From: Modestobacter sp.
Lineage (GTDB): Bacteria > Actinomycetota > Actinomycetes > Mycobacteriales > Geodermatophilaceae
DNA: 5,174 nt
Assembly (NCBI GenBank): GCA_025965775.1
Contig: JAOPWG010000469.1
Location: 1 to 5,174 of the forward strand
Reading direction: 5' to 3'
The notes beneath the pieces were generated by a model. The model worked only from the letters and a program-made list of their open reading frames with translations. It did not search any database and was not told the DNA's origin. Position numbers and translations under genes: made by a program. Below, piece after piece: positions 1-5,174 of this stretch; the stretch's first letter is position 1, and every line of letters begins with the position of its first letter.

Positions 1-695
1 GGCACGTGGTCGTCGACGAGGCCCAGGAGCTCTCGGCGATGGCCTGGCGGCTGCTGGTGCGCAAGTGCCCGACCCGCTCGATGACCGTCGTCGGCGACCT
101 CGCCCAGACCGGCAGCCTGGCCGGCGCCACCGACTGGGGCGACGTGCTCAAGCCGCACGTCGGTCACCAGTGGCGGCTGGCCGAGCTGACGGTGAACTAC
201 CGCACCCCGGCCGAGATCATGGCGGTGGCCGCCGACGTGCTGGCCGCCGGCGAGGCGACCACGACCGCACCGCGGTCGGTGCGCAGCACCGGGGTGCTCC
301 CGACCGCCGAGCGGGTCGCCGGGAGCGACCTGCTCCCGCGCACCGCGCAGCTGACCGTGGACCTCGCGGCCCAGGGCGGCACCGTCGTCGTCCTCGTCCC
401 GCGCAGCCGGCTGGCCGACGCCGTCGCCCATCTGCGGGAGACGCTGCCCGGGGTCTCCTCCGGGAGCGCGGCGGACTCCTCGGCCGGCCCCGTCGTCCTG
501 CTGCCCGAGCAGGCCAAGGGCCTGGAGTTCGACTCGGTGCTGCTGGTCGATCCGCAGGCGGTCCTCGACGAGGGGGTCCGCGGGCACAGCGATCTCTACG
601 TGGCGCTCACCCGGGCGACCCAGCGGCTTGCCGTCCTGCACCCCGGGGAGCTGCCCGCCGAGCTGCACCGGTTGACTCCCGCCGGCCGGCCGTGA
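1..695 (+). CDS. UvrD/HelD-like superfamily 1 helicase, C-terminal fragment (probable HelD/HelR RNA polymerase recycling ATPase)
   Basis: Only the last ~231 codons are present; the open frame runs in from the left edge (the codon before the first GTG is His). Seen in the fragment, counting from the GTG at 6: Walker B/motif II DEAQE (4-8), motif III VGDLAQTG (29-36), motif IV region VNYRTP (63-68), motif V with KGLEFDSVLLVD (171-182), and motif VI YVALTRATQRL (198-208). These in this order are the C-terminal RecA-like half of a superfamily 1A helicase. The short spacing and the wording around DEAQELS and GDLAQTG resemble actinobacterial HelD/HelR proteins, which use ATP to pull stalled RNA polymerase off DNA; some confer rifamycin tolerance. 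The N-terminal RNAP-binding arms that would separate HelD/HelR from UvrD/Rep or another AAA helicase lie outside the window. The TGA stop at 693-695 lies within an inverted repeat shared with the convergent phosphatase gene. Confidence 0.9.
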   Translation, partial: HVVVDEAQELSAMAWRLLVRKCPTRSMTVVGDLAQTGSLAGATDWGDVLKPHVGHQWRLAELTVNYRTPAEIMAVAADVLAAGEATTTAPRSVRSTGVLPTAERVAGSDLLPRTAQLTVDLAAQGGTVVVLVPRSRLADAVAHLRETLPGVSSGSAADSSAGPVVLLPEQAKGLEFDSVLLVDPQAVLDEGVRGHSDLYVALTRATQRLAVLHPGELPAELHRLTPAGRP

Positions 696-723
696 CCGTC
701 CGGAGCCGCGGGGTCAGCCGGCC
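684..723. terminator. Shared inverted repeat between convergent genes, candidate bidirectional terminator
   Basis: GGCCGGC (684-690), two unpaired bases, then TGACC (693-697) pair with GGTCA (712-716) and GCCGGCC (717-723) across a 14-base loop. This is a 12-bp GC-rich stem with a 2-base bulge. The stop codons of both converging genes (TGA 693-695 on +, TGA 716-714 on -) lie inside the arms. There is no T-tract on either side, so it is not a classical intrinsic terminator; U-less hairpins of this kind are often proposed to end transcription in actinobacteria. The termination role is inference. Confidence 0.45.
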
Positions 724-2981
724 CGGGTGAGGGCGAGCAGTGCGATGTCGTCGGCGCGGTGGGTGCCGGCGAGGTCGGCCAGCAGCCGGTCGACCAGCTC
801 GTCGGGGTCCGCGGTCGTCGTCCGGACCGCCGAGGCGGCCAGCCGCGCCAGCCCCATGTCGATGTCGGTGGACCGGTTCTCCACCAGCCCGTCGGTGAAG
901 AGCACCAGCGTCGCGCCGGGCGGCAGCACGCCGGTCCACTCCGGCGCCGGCGCCGGTGCCGGCGGCGCCCCGAGCATCCGGCTGGGCTGCACGGGCAGGT
1001 ACTCCGCCCGTCCTCCGGCGACCAGCAGCGGCGGCGGGTGGCCGGCCGAGGCCACCCGCAGCCGGCCCGAGGACAGGTCCAGGGTCGCGAACAGCGCGGT
1101 CGCCATCCGCTGCAGGCCGAGCAGCGGCCAGCTGGCCTGCAGCCGGTCGATGACCGCGCTGGGCGCCGGGCTCTCCACGAGCAGCGCGCGGTAGACGCTG
1201 CGCAGCTGGCCCATGGTGGCCGCGGCGGTGATGTCGTGGCCCACCACGTCACCGACGGCGATGGCCACCTGTCCACCGGGCAGCGGCGCGACGTCGTAGA
1301 AGTCGCCGCCGACCTCGACCCCGCGGGTCGCCGCCAGGTATCGGACGGCGACGGCGACGCCGGGCACGTCCGGTGGGGGCGGCGGGAGCAGGTTGGCCTG
1401 CAGCGTGTGCGAGGTCCGCGTCTCGAACTCGTACCGCTGCGCCTTGGCCATCACCAGCGACAGCTGGGCGGCCAGCTGCTCGGCGACCTCGACGTCGGCG
1501 GCGCTGAAGGGGCCGCGGCGGCGGTCCGCGGTGAGCGTGACCACGCCGAGCGCGCGCCCCTCCGCCACCAACGGGACGGCCACGATGCTGGCCGGCTCCA
1601 GGCCGCGGACGGCCCGCAGCTCGCGCTCGTCACGGACCGTTGCGGCCAGCCACTCGTCGGCGACCGCCGGGAACCACTGCGTGCGCCGCTCGGCCAGCGC
1701 GCGCCGCGCCGGGTAGGGCAGGTCGCGGGCCGGCGGGGCCCACTCCCGGAGCTCGTCGACCAGGTGCTGCCGGGCCGGGTCGCCGTGCCGGGCCGCCACC
1801 CGGCGTGCCCCGTGCTCGGTGACCAGGTCGACCAGGCAGACGTCGGCGAGCTCGGTGACGGCCAGGCCGGCGAGCCGTTCCACCATCTCCAGCACCTCGG
1901 TGGCGCCGGCCAGGAGCCGCGCCGCGTCCAGCAGGAACGCCGACCGCTCGGCCTGCCGGGCGGTCTCCTCGTGCAGCCGGGCCCGCTCCAGCGCCTGGCC
2001 GGCCTGGCGGCCCAGGGTCCACAGCAGATCGACGTCCGGCCCGGACAGGTCCCCGGCGGCCGGCTCGTCGAGGTCGATCAGGCCACCATCGGCCGCGGGA
2101 CCGCGGGTCAGCACCAGCACGCCGAGGGACCGGCTGGCCGCCGACACCGGGACGACGACGAGCGAGTGCAGCCCCGCCGCCTCCATCGCCGCGGCCAGCG
2201 TCGGGCGCTGCGCGGTCAGCCGGTCCCCGGCGCTCACGATCCGCAGCCCCTCGGCCAGTTCCAGGGCGACCCGGCCGCCGGCCGCCGTGGCCAGCTCGGC
2301 CAGCACCGCCCCGGGGACCCCGTCGCTGCGCGCGACCACGAGGGTGGGGTCGGCGGCGTCCCGGCCGGCTCCGGTGCCGCCGGTCACCAGCCACAGCGCG
2401 GCGCCGCGGGCCCGCAACGCCGACCGCGCCTGCTCCACGACGACCGTGGCGACGTCCTGGACGGTGGTGGCACGGGCCAGCTCGAACACCACCTGCTGCA
2501 GCGTGTGGGAGCGCGCCTCGGACTCCTCCGCGGCCCGGCGCGCCGCCAGGATCTCCCGCTCGTACCGGCGGCGGGCGGTCGCCTCGAACAGTGTGGCCCG
2601 CACCATGAGCGGTGCCCCGTCGGCATCGCGCACCTCGACGGCGTTGACCAGGCACGGCAGCAGCGACCCGTCCACCCGGACGACGTCCAGGGCCACCTCG
2701 CGGACCGCTCCCTGCATGCGCAGCAGCGGCGCCAGGTGGGTGTCGTGGAAGACCTGCCCACCGACGCTGAGCAGGTCGCGCAGCCGCGTGTGCAGCAACT
2801 GCTCGGGCGTGCGGCCGGTCCAGGCGCAGAACGTCCGGTTGACCTTGACGATCCTGCCGTCGGGCAGCGTCGACAGGTAGCCGCACGGCGCGTTCTCGTA
2901 GAGGTCGGCCGGGTCGTCCTCGAGCAGTTGGTCCAGCTGTGCCCGGACGTCGCTGCTGGAACGCCGGTCCCCGGTGACCAT
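714..2981 (-). CDS. RsbP-like PAS-GAF-GAF-PP2C (SpoIIE-type) serine phosphatase
   Basis: A 755-residue predicted cytoplasmic sensor phosphatase. A PAS domain lies at about 25-135 (GYLSTLPDGRIVKVN; HDTHLAPLLRMQG at 79-91), followed by a charged, probably coiled-coil helix (135-165). Two GAF-like domains follow (about 165-335 and 355-512), then a linker helix with TLQANLLP (526-533) and a SpoIIE/PP2C domain (about 545-755). Catalytic-type motifs are present: GGDFYD (558-563), VGDVVGHD (576-583), FTDGLVE (695-701) and DDIALLAL (744-751), with the expected metal-binding aspartates (D560, D578, D697, D744/D745). Family role: dephosphorylating a phosphoserine/threonine on a STAS anti-anti-sigma factor, which frees a sigma factor from its kinase. 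The ATG at 2981 is chosen because it lies 11 bases after the hydrolase stop and any longer frame would run into that gene. No Shine-Dalgarno is visible, so translational coupling is likely. B. subtilis RsbP has PAS and PP2C only; here two GAF domains are added. A proline run (534-538) and an AP repeat (675-680) are minor oddities. The family is sure; the RsbP role is inferred from the neighbour. Confidence 0.95.
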   Translation of the reverse strand: MVTGDRRSSSDVRAQLDQLLEDDPADLYENAPCGYLSTLPDGRIVKVNRTFCAWTGRTPEQLLHTRLRDLLSVGGQVFHDTHLAPLLRMQGAVREVALDVVRVDGSLLPCLVNAVEVRDADGAPLMVRATLFEATARRRYEREILAARRAAEESEARSHTLQQVVFELARATTVQDVATVVVEQARSALRARGAALWLVTGGTGAGRDAADPTLVVARSDGVPGAVLAELATAAGGRVALELAEGLRIVSAGDRLTAQRPTLAAAMEAAGLHSLVVVPVSAASRSLGVLVLTRGPAADGGLIDLDEPAAGDLSGPDVDLLWTLGRQAGQALERARLHEETARQAERSAFLLDAARLLAGATEVLEMVERLAGLAVTELADVCLVDLVTEHGARRVAARHGDPARQHLVDELREWAPPARDLPYPARRALAERRTQWFPAVADEWLAATVRDERELRAVRGLEPASIVAVPLVAEGRALGVVTLTADRRRGPFSAADVEVAEQLAAQLSLVMAKAQRYEFETRTSHTLQANLLPPPPPDVPGVAVAVRYLAATRGVEVGGDFYDVAPLPGGQVAIAVGDVVGHDITAAATMGQLRSVYRALLVESPAPSAVIDRLQASWPLLGLQRMATALFATLDLSSGRLRVASAGHPPPLLVAGGRAEYLPVQPSRMLGAPPAPAPAPEWTGVLPPGATLVLFTDGLVENRSTDIDMGLARLAASAVRTTTADPDELVDRLLADLAGTHRADDIALLALTRAG

Positions 2982-2992
2982 CGGCGGGCCGG

Positions 2993-3784
2993 CTACAGGA
3001 ACGCCCGGATCGCCGCGGTGGTCTCCTCCGGGGCGCTCAGGTTCGGGCAGTGGCCGGTCGCGGCCAGCTGGGTGAAGACGCTCCCCGGGACGTGCTCGTG
3101 CACGTAGCGGCCGGCCGACTCCGGCGCGATCACGTCGTCGGTGCACTGCAGCACCAGCGTCGGGACCGAGACGTGTTGCAGGTCCGCGCGGTTGTCGGAC
3201 AGGAAGCTGACCCGGGCGAACTGGCGGGCCACCTCGGGGACGGTGCGGCAGAAGCTGTTGGTCAGCTCGGCGGCCAGCTCCGGCCGGTCCGGGTTGCCCA
3301 TGATCACCGGCGCCATGGCGGCCGACCAGCCCAGGTGGTTGGCGTCCAGGTTGTCCAGCAGCTCCTGGATCTGCTGCCGGGAGAACCCGCCGGCGTAGTC
3401 GCCGTCATCGACGTAGCGGGCACTCGGGCCGACCATCACCAGGGCACCGATCAGGCCGGGTGCCTGCAGATGGGCCAGCACCCCGATCATCGCGCTCACC
3501 GAGTGGCCGACGACGACGGCGTCGGAGAGCTCCAGGTCGCGCAGGAGCTCCACCAGGTCCGCGGCGTAGCCGCGCAGCGAGTCGTACTTCACCGGGTCGT
3601 AGGCGGACAGGTCGGAGTGGCCGAAGCCGACGTGGTCGAAGGTCACGACCCGGTGGTCGACCTCGAAGTCCGGCGCCACGAAGCGCCACATGTTCTGGTC
3701 GCACCCGTACCCGTGCGCGAAGACGATGGGCCGCCCGTCGGGCACACCACTCACACGGACGTCGTTCCGTGTGCTCACGTCCAT
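2993..3784 (-). CDS. rsbQ: RsbQ-like alpha/beta hydrolase, stress-signalling partner of the PP2C phosphatase
   Basis: 263 residues, close to B. subtilis RsbQ (269). Visible features: oxyanion-loop region FAHGYGCDQNMW (22-33), VTFDHVGFGHSDLSAYD (47-63), nucleophile elbow GHSVS (93-97, Ser95), the acid in LQCTDDVIAP (probably Asp217) and His245 in GHCPNLS. The GCDQ, GHSDL-AYD, MVGPS, RQFA and LQC-DD-IAP signatures match RsbQ closely as I remember it, and are not general alpha/beta-hydrolase motifs. In B. subtilis RsbQ is needed for RsbP to respond to energy stress; its triad is required and it is thought to supply or process a small hydrophobic ligand. Plant strigolactone and karrikin receptors (D14/KAI2) are related. 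The ATG at 3784 fits the family N-terminus, and a TAGGTT box seven bases upstream suggests a leaderless message. The phosphatase gene follows after 11 bases, so the two are surely co-transcribed. No signal peptide is seen. The natural ligand cannot be read from sequence. Confidence 0.93.
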   Translation of the reverse strand: MDVSTRNDVRVSGVPDGRPIVFAHGYGCDQNMWRFVAPDFEVDHRVVTFDHVGFGHSDLSAYDPVKYDSLRGYAADLVELLRDLELSDAVVVGHSVSAMIGVLAHLQAPGLIGALVMVGPSARYVDDGDYAGGFSRQQIQELLDNLDANHLGWSAAMAPVIMGNPDRPELAAELTNSFCRTVPEVARQFARVSFLSDNRADLQHVSVPTLVLQCTDDVIAPESAGRYVHEHVPGSVFTQLAATGHCPNLSAPEETTAAIRAFL

Positions 3785-3791
3785 ACCCGCG

Positions 3792-3797
3792 AACCTA
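3792..3797 (-). promoter_or_regulatory. Candidate -10 box for leaderless transcription of the hydrolase-phosphatase operon
   Basis: On the - strand TAGGTT (TAnnnT) ends seven bases before the ATG at 3784. That would put the transcription start at or next to the A of the ATG, the usual arrangement of leaderless genes in actinobacteria. No Shine-Dalgarno lies before this ATG, which agrees. No convincing -35 box is seen 16-19 bases further upstream. Confidence 0.4.
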
Positions 3798-3822
3798 CGC
3801 GACGTGGCGGACGCGGGACCAC

Positions 3823-3837
3823 TGCCCGACGCGGGCA
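3823..3837. repeat. Perfect inverted repeat in the divergent intergenic region, possible operator
   Basis: TGCCCG-ACG-CGGGCA is a perfect palindrome with 6-base arms and a 3-base centre. It lies about 40-53 bases upstream of the hydrolase start and about 100 bases before the HAD gene start. The 8-mer GACGCGGG within it (3828-3835) also occurs at 3810-3817, and a CGGG at 3814-3817 faces the CCCG at 3825-3828. It could be an operator, but such repeats also arise by chance at this GC content. Confidence 0.25.
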
Positions 3838-3923
3838 ACGGAGTGCCGGTCAGCCGGGTCGCGCCCCCGCCCGGCAGCAGCCGGTCCGCGGCCCGGCCGG
3901 TGCCGGGCGGCCGGCGGCCGACC

Positions 3924-3930
3924 GGGAGGA
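3924..3930 (+). promoter_or_regulatory. Ribosome binding site of the HAD phosphatase gene
   Basis: GGGAGGA is followed by seven bases and then the ATG at 3938. This decides the start over the out-of-frame ATG at 3930. The rest of the 153-base divergent gap (3785-3937) shows no clear + strand promoter by eye; it does hold a GCCGGG/CCCGGC pair (3853-3858 and 3870-3875). Confidence 0.8.
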
Positions 3931-3937
3931 TGGCGGC

Positions 3938-4801
3938 ATGGGCATCCCTCCGCTGGGCCTGCTGCTGGACGTGGACGGCCCGATCGCCAGCCCGCTGACC
4001 CGCACCATCGCGCAGCCGGGCATCGTGGCCGACCTGCGCACGCTCCTGGCCGCCGGCGTCCCGGTGGTGTTCAACACCGGCCGGTCGGCCGCGTTCCTGC
4101 GCGAGCAGGTCGTGGCGCCGCTGCTGGCCGCCGGGCTGCCGGCCGGCACACGGCTGCACGCGGTCTGCGAGAAGGGCGCCGTCTGGGCGACCGTGGGCCC
4201 CGACGGGCTGGGCACGGTGCACGTCGACGGCACGCTCGCCGTCCCACCGGCGTGCGCCGAGGTCGCGGGCACGCTGGTCGCCGAGCGCTACGGGGCCACG
4301 ATGTCCATCGACACGACCAAGCGCTCGATGGTCACGGCCGAGGCCCGGACCGACGTCCCGCCGGCCGAGTACGCCCGTGCCCGGGCCGGGTTCGACGCCG
4401 ACCTGGTCGCCGGTCTCGCCGCGCGGGGACTGGGCGTCCGGCTCGGCGACCGGGTCGTCCCCGATGCGGCCGGGCGGTGTCCGTGGCGGGTGGATCCCTC
4501 GGTCATCGCCACCGACGTCGAGTCCGTCGACGTCGGCAAGGACCTCGGCGCGCGTCGTGCGCTGGAGCTGCTGGCCGCCGACGGTCCGCTCCCCCGGCGG
4601 TGGCACACCGTCGGGGACTCCGCGACCGACTACCGGATGGCCGATCAGCTGCACGCGCTGGGCCACCTGGTCACCCACGTCGACGTCCGGCCGGCCGGCG
4701 CGCTGCCGGCGATGCCCTATCCGGTGCTCAGCGACCCGTCGGTGCACGACGACGTCGCCGGCGCCGCGCACCTGAGGGCGCTGGCCCGGCACCTGGGCTG
4801 A
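3938..4801 (+). CDS. HAD-superfamily hydrolase, subfamily IIB-like phosphatase
   Basis: 287 residues with all four HAD motifs: motif I LLLDVDGP (8-15; nucleophile Asp11, general acid Asp13), motif II VVFNTGRS (43-50; Thr47), motif III Lys201 in VGKDLGARRALELL (199-212) and motif IV VGDSATDYRMAD (225-236; Asp227, Asp231). The cap lies between motifs II and III (about 75-195), which is the type II (Cof/sucrose-phosphatase-like) arrangement; such enzymes remove phosphate from sugar phosphates or other small metabolites. The substrate cannot be assigned. The start is fixed by a strong ribosome binding site and by the motif I Asp near residue 10, normal for this family. The gene is transcribed away from the RsbQ-like operon and converges on the zinc-finger gene. 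No clear terminator is seen in the 49-base gap after it (4802-4850), which only holds a direct repeat GGGCCGCG (4811-4818 and 4825-4832). Confidence 0.88.
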   Translation: MGIPPLGLLLDVDGPIASPLTRTIAQPGIVADLRTLLAAGVPVVFNTGRSAAFLREQVVAPLLAAGLPAGTRLHAVCEKGAVWATVGPDGLGTVHVDGTLAVPPACAEVAGTLVAERYGATMSIDTTKRSMVTAEARTDVPPAEYARARAGFDADLVAGLAARGLGVRLGDRVVPDAAGRCPWRVDPSVIATDVESVDVGKDLGARRALELLAADGPLPRRWHTVGDSATDYRMADQLHALGHLVTHVDVRPAGALPAMPYPVLSDPSVHDDVAGAAHLRALARHLG

Positions 4802-4850
4802 CCGGGGGCGGGGCCGCGTCTCCCGGGCCGCGAGGTCGCCGGCGCGCCCG

Positions 4851-4952
4851 TCAGTGGCGGGACGTTCCGCAATCGGTGCAGCGCTTGCGGGGCGCGCGGT
4901 TGCCGCTCCGGCAGTTCTCGCAGATCCAGATCGACCGTTCGATGGTGCGCAT
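4851..4952 (-). CDS. 33-residue RanBP2-type zinc-finger microprotein
   Basis: The - strand frame encodes 33 residues. Trp9, Cys11, Cys14, Asn18, Cys25 and Cys28 reproduce the RanBP2-type zinc-finger pattern W-x-C-x2-C-x3-N-x6-C-x2-C exactly, and this motif takes up most of the protein. About eight Arg/Lys against three acidic residues give a net positive charge, which suits nucleic-acid binding. Residues 15-16 are Arg-Ser, not the Thr-Phe pair of ubiquitin-binding NZF fingers. The start is supported by a near-ideal Shine-Dalgarno (AGGAGG, seven bases before the ATG). RanBP2 fingers in eukaryotes bind single-stranded RNA or ubiquitin; bacterial single-finger versions are little characterised as far as I know. 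The role is unknown; an RNA- or DNA-binding accessory protein is an inference. A plain zinc ribbon is the alternative reading. The gene is easily missed because it is so short. Confidence 0.78.
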   Translation of the reverse strand: MRTIERSIWICENCRSGNRAPRKRCTDCGTSRH

Positions 4953-4958
4953 CGTTGA

Positions 4959-4967
4959 CCCTCCTCC
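4959..4967 (-). promoter_or_regulatory. Strong ribosome binding site of the zinc-finger microprotein
   Basis: On the - strand GGAGGAGGG precedes the ATG at 4952; its AGGAGG core (4965-4960) is seven bases from the start codon. It is the strongest Shine-Dalgarno in the window and the main evidence, with the cysteine pattern, that this very short frame is translated. Confidence 0.75.
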
Positions 4968-4968
4968 A

Positions 4969-4983
4969 GCCGGGGGACCCGGC
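4969..4983 (-). promoter_or_regulatory. Hairpin abutting the ribosome binding site of the zinc-finger gene
   Basis: The - strand reads GCCGGG-TCC-CCCGGC, a perfect 6-bp stem with a 3-base loop, ending one base before the GGAGGAGGG ribosome binding site. It may protect the 5' region or tune ribosome access. No riboswitch family is recognised, and chance formation in GC-rich DNA is possible. Confidence 0.3.
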
Positions 4984-5029
4984 GCTCGTACTGGGCTCGG
5001 GAACGCCTCTCCCTGCGCCGTCCTCGACG

Positions 5030-5174
5030 CTAGGTGCGCTCGATGACAGGCAGGTATCGGTTGCGGAACGACTGGGCGCGCCGGTGGAGGTGGCGGCGGC
5101 GGATCAGCCGAGCGAGCCGCACCCGCCGGCGCCGCACGCGCAGCCGCCGCAGCCGGCGGCCGGCGTGGGAGCCG
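5030..5174 (-). CDS. Arginine-rich open frame, possible C-terminal tail of an unknown protein (partial)
   Basis: Reading the - strand from the right edge, a frame is open for about 47 codons and stops at TAG (5032-5030). About 44 of 47 codons end in G or C. The product is very basic (stretches such as RRLRRLRVRRRRVRLARLIRR) and ends RQSFRNRYLPVIERT, which looks like ordinary protein. It would lie 77 bases upstream of the zinc-finger gene on the same strand. The coding strand is not certain: on + a frame begins at ATG 5043 after a weak AGGTG and is also arginine-rich, and another + frame is proline/alanine-rich but has no good start. No family is recognised. Codon position 2 is unusually G-rich, so non-coding low-complexity sequence is also possible. 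Confidence 0.3.
   Translation of the reverse strand, partial: GSHAGRRLRRLRVRRRRVRLARLIRRRHLHRRAQSFRNRYLPVIERT

Noticed and set aside
759..3107. A 782-codon open frame on the + strand opposite the phosphatase gene
   Set aside because: It is antisense to a gene with clear PAS, GAF and PP2C motifs, has low-complexity Gly/Arg/Gln-rich translation, and is explained by the scarcity of stop codons in GC-rich DNA.
2982..3146. A 55-codon N-terminal extension of the phosphatase starting at 3146
   Set aside because: It would lie almost wholly inside the hydrolase gene, is Arg/Pro-rich, and has no domain; the ATG at 2981 sits naturally just after the hydrolase stop.
3783..3788. GGGTAT on the - strand, resembling a sigma-B -10 box
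   Set aside because: It overlaps the hydrolase start codon and has no GTTT-like -35 at the right distance, so it cannot drive this gene from that ATG.
4955..4960. TTGACC on the + strand as a -35 box for a gene starting at 5043
   Set aside because: No -10-like hexamer lies 16-19 bases downstream, and the bases belong to the leader of the zinc-finger gene on the other strand.
5027..5032. TAGCGT on the - strand as a -10 box for the zinc-finger gene
   Set aside because: No -35 element is visible at suitable spacing, and the TAG is also the stop of the upstream arginine-rich frame; too weak to call.
3460..5046. A 528-codon + strand frame across the hydrolase, HAD and zinc-finger genes
   Set aside because: It is Arg/Gly/Pro-rich with no recognisable domain and overlaps three better-supported genes.
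1..5174. CRISPR arrays, tRNA or rRNA genes, insertion sequences or phage genes
   Set aside because: No regular spaced repeats, cloverleaf-like sequence, transposase motifs or terminal repeats were seen on reading both strands.

Overview
The window is very GC-rich, with G or C in almost every third codon position. The gene types suggest a high-GC actinobacterium, possibly from the Geodermatophilaceae or a relative; this is inference from composition and family resemblance, not a database match.

Layout. (1) Positions 1-695, + strand: the 3' end of a UvrD/HelD-like superfamily 1 helicase gene, probably of the HelD/HelR RNA-polymerase-recycling type. (2) Positions 714-3784, - strand: a two-gene operon. 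The first gene (2993-3784) encodes an RsbQ-like alpha/beta hydrolase. The second (714-2981), 11 bases downstream, encodes a 755-residue PAS-GAF-GAF-PP2C serine phosphatase. This gene order matches the rsbQ-rsbP energy-stress module of Bacillus subtilis, but the phosphatase carries two extra GAF sensor domains. (3) Positions 3785-3937: a divergent intergenic region with a candidate leaderless promoter for the hydrolase, a small inverted repeat, and a strong ribosome binding site for the next gene. (4) Positions 3938-4801, + strand: a HAD-family (type IIB) phosphatase. (5) Positions 4851-4952, - strand: a 33-codon gene with an excellent ribosome binding site, whose product is essentially one RanBP2-type zinc finger. 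(6) Positions 5030-5174: a very arginine-rich open frame on the - strand, possibly the tail of another gene; the coding strand is ambiguous.

How the genes may work together. The hydrolase and phosphatase form a credible signalling pair: in the known system RsbQ is needed for RsbP to dephosphorylate an anti-anti-sigma factor and so release a stress sigma factor. No anti-sigma kinase, STAS protein or sigma factor lies in the window, so the target is unknown. The helicase and phosphatase genes converge, and a GC-rich inverted repeat spans both stop codons. The most unusual items are the GAF-expanded RsbQP module and the zinc-finger microprotein.
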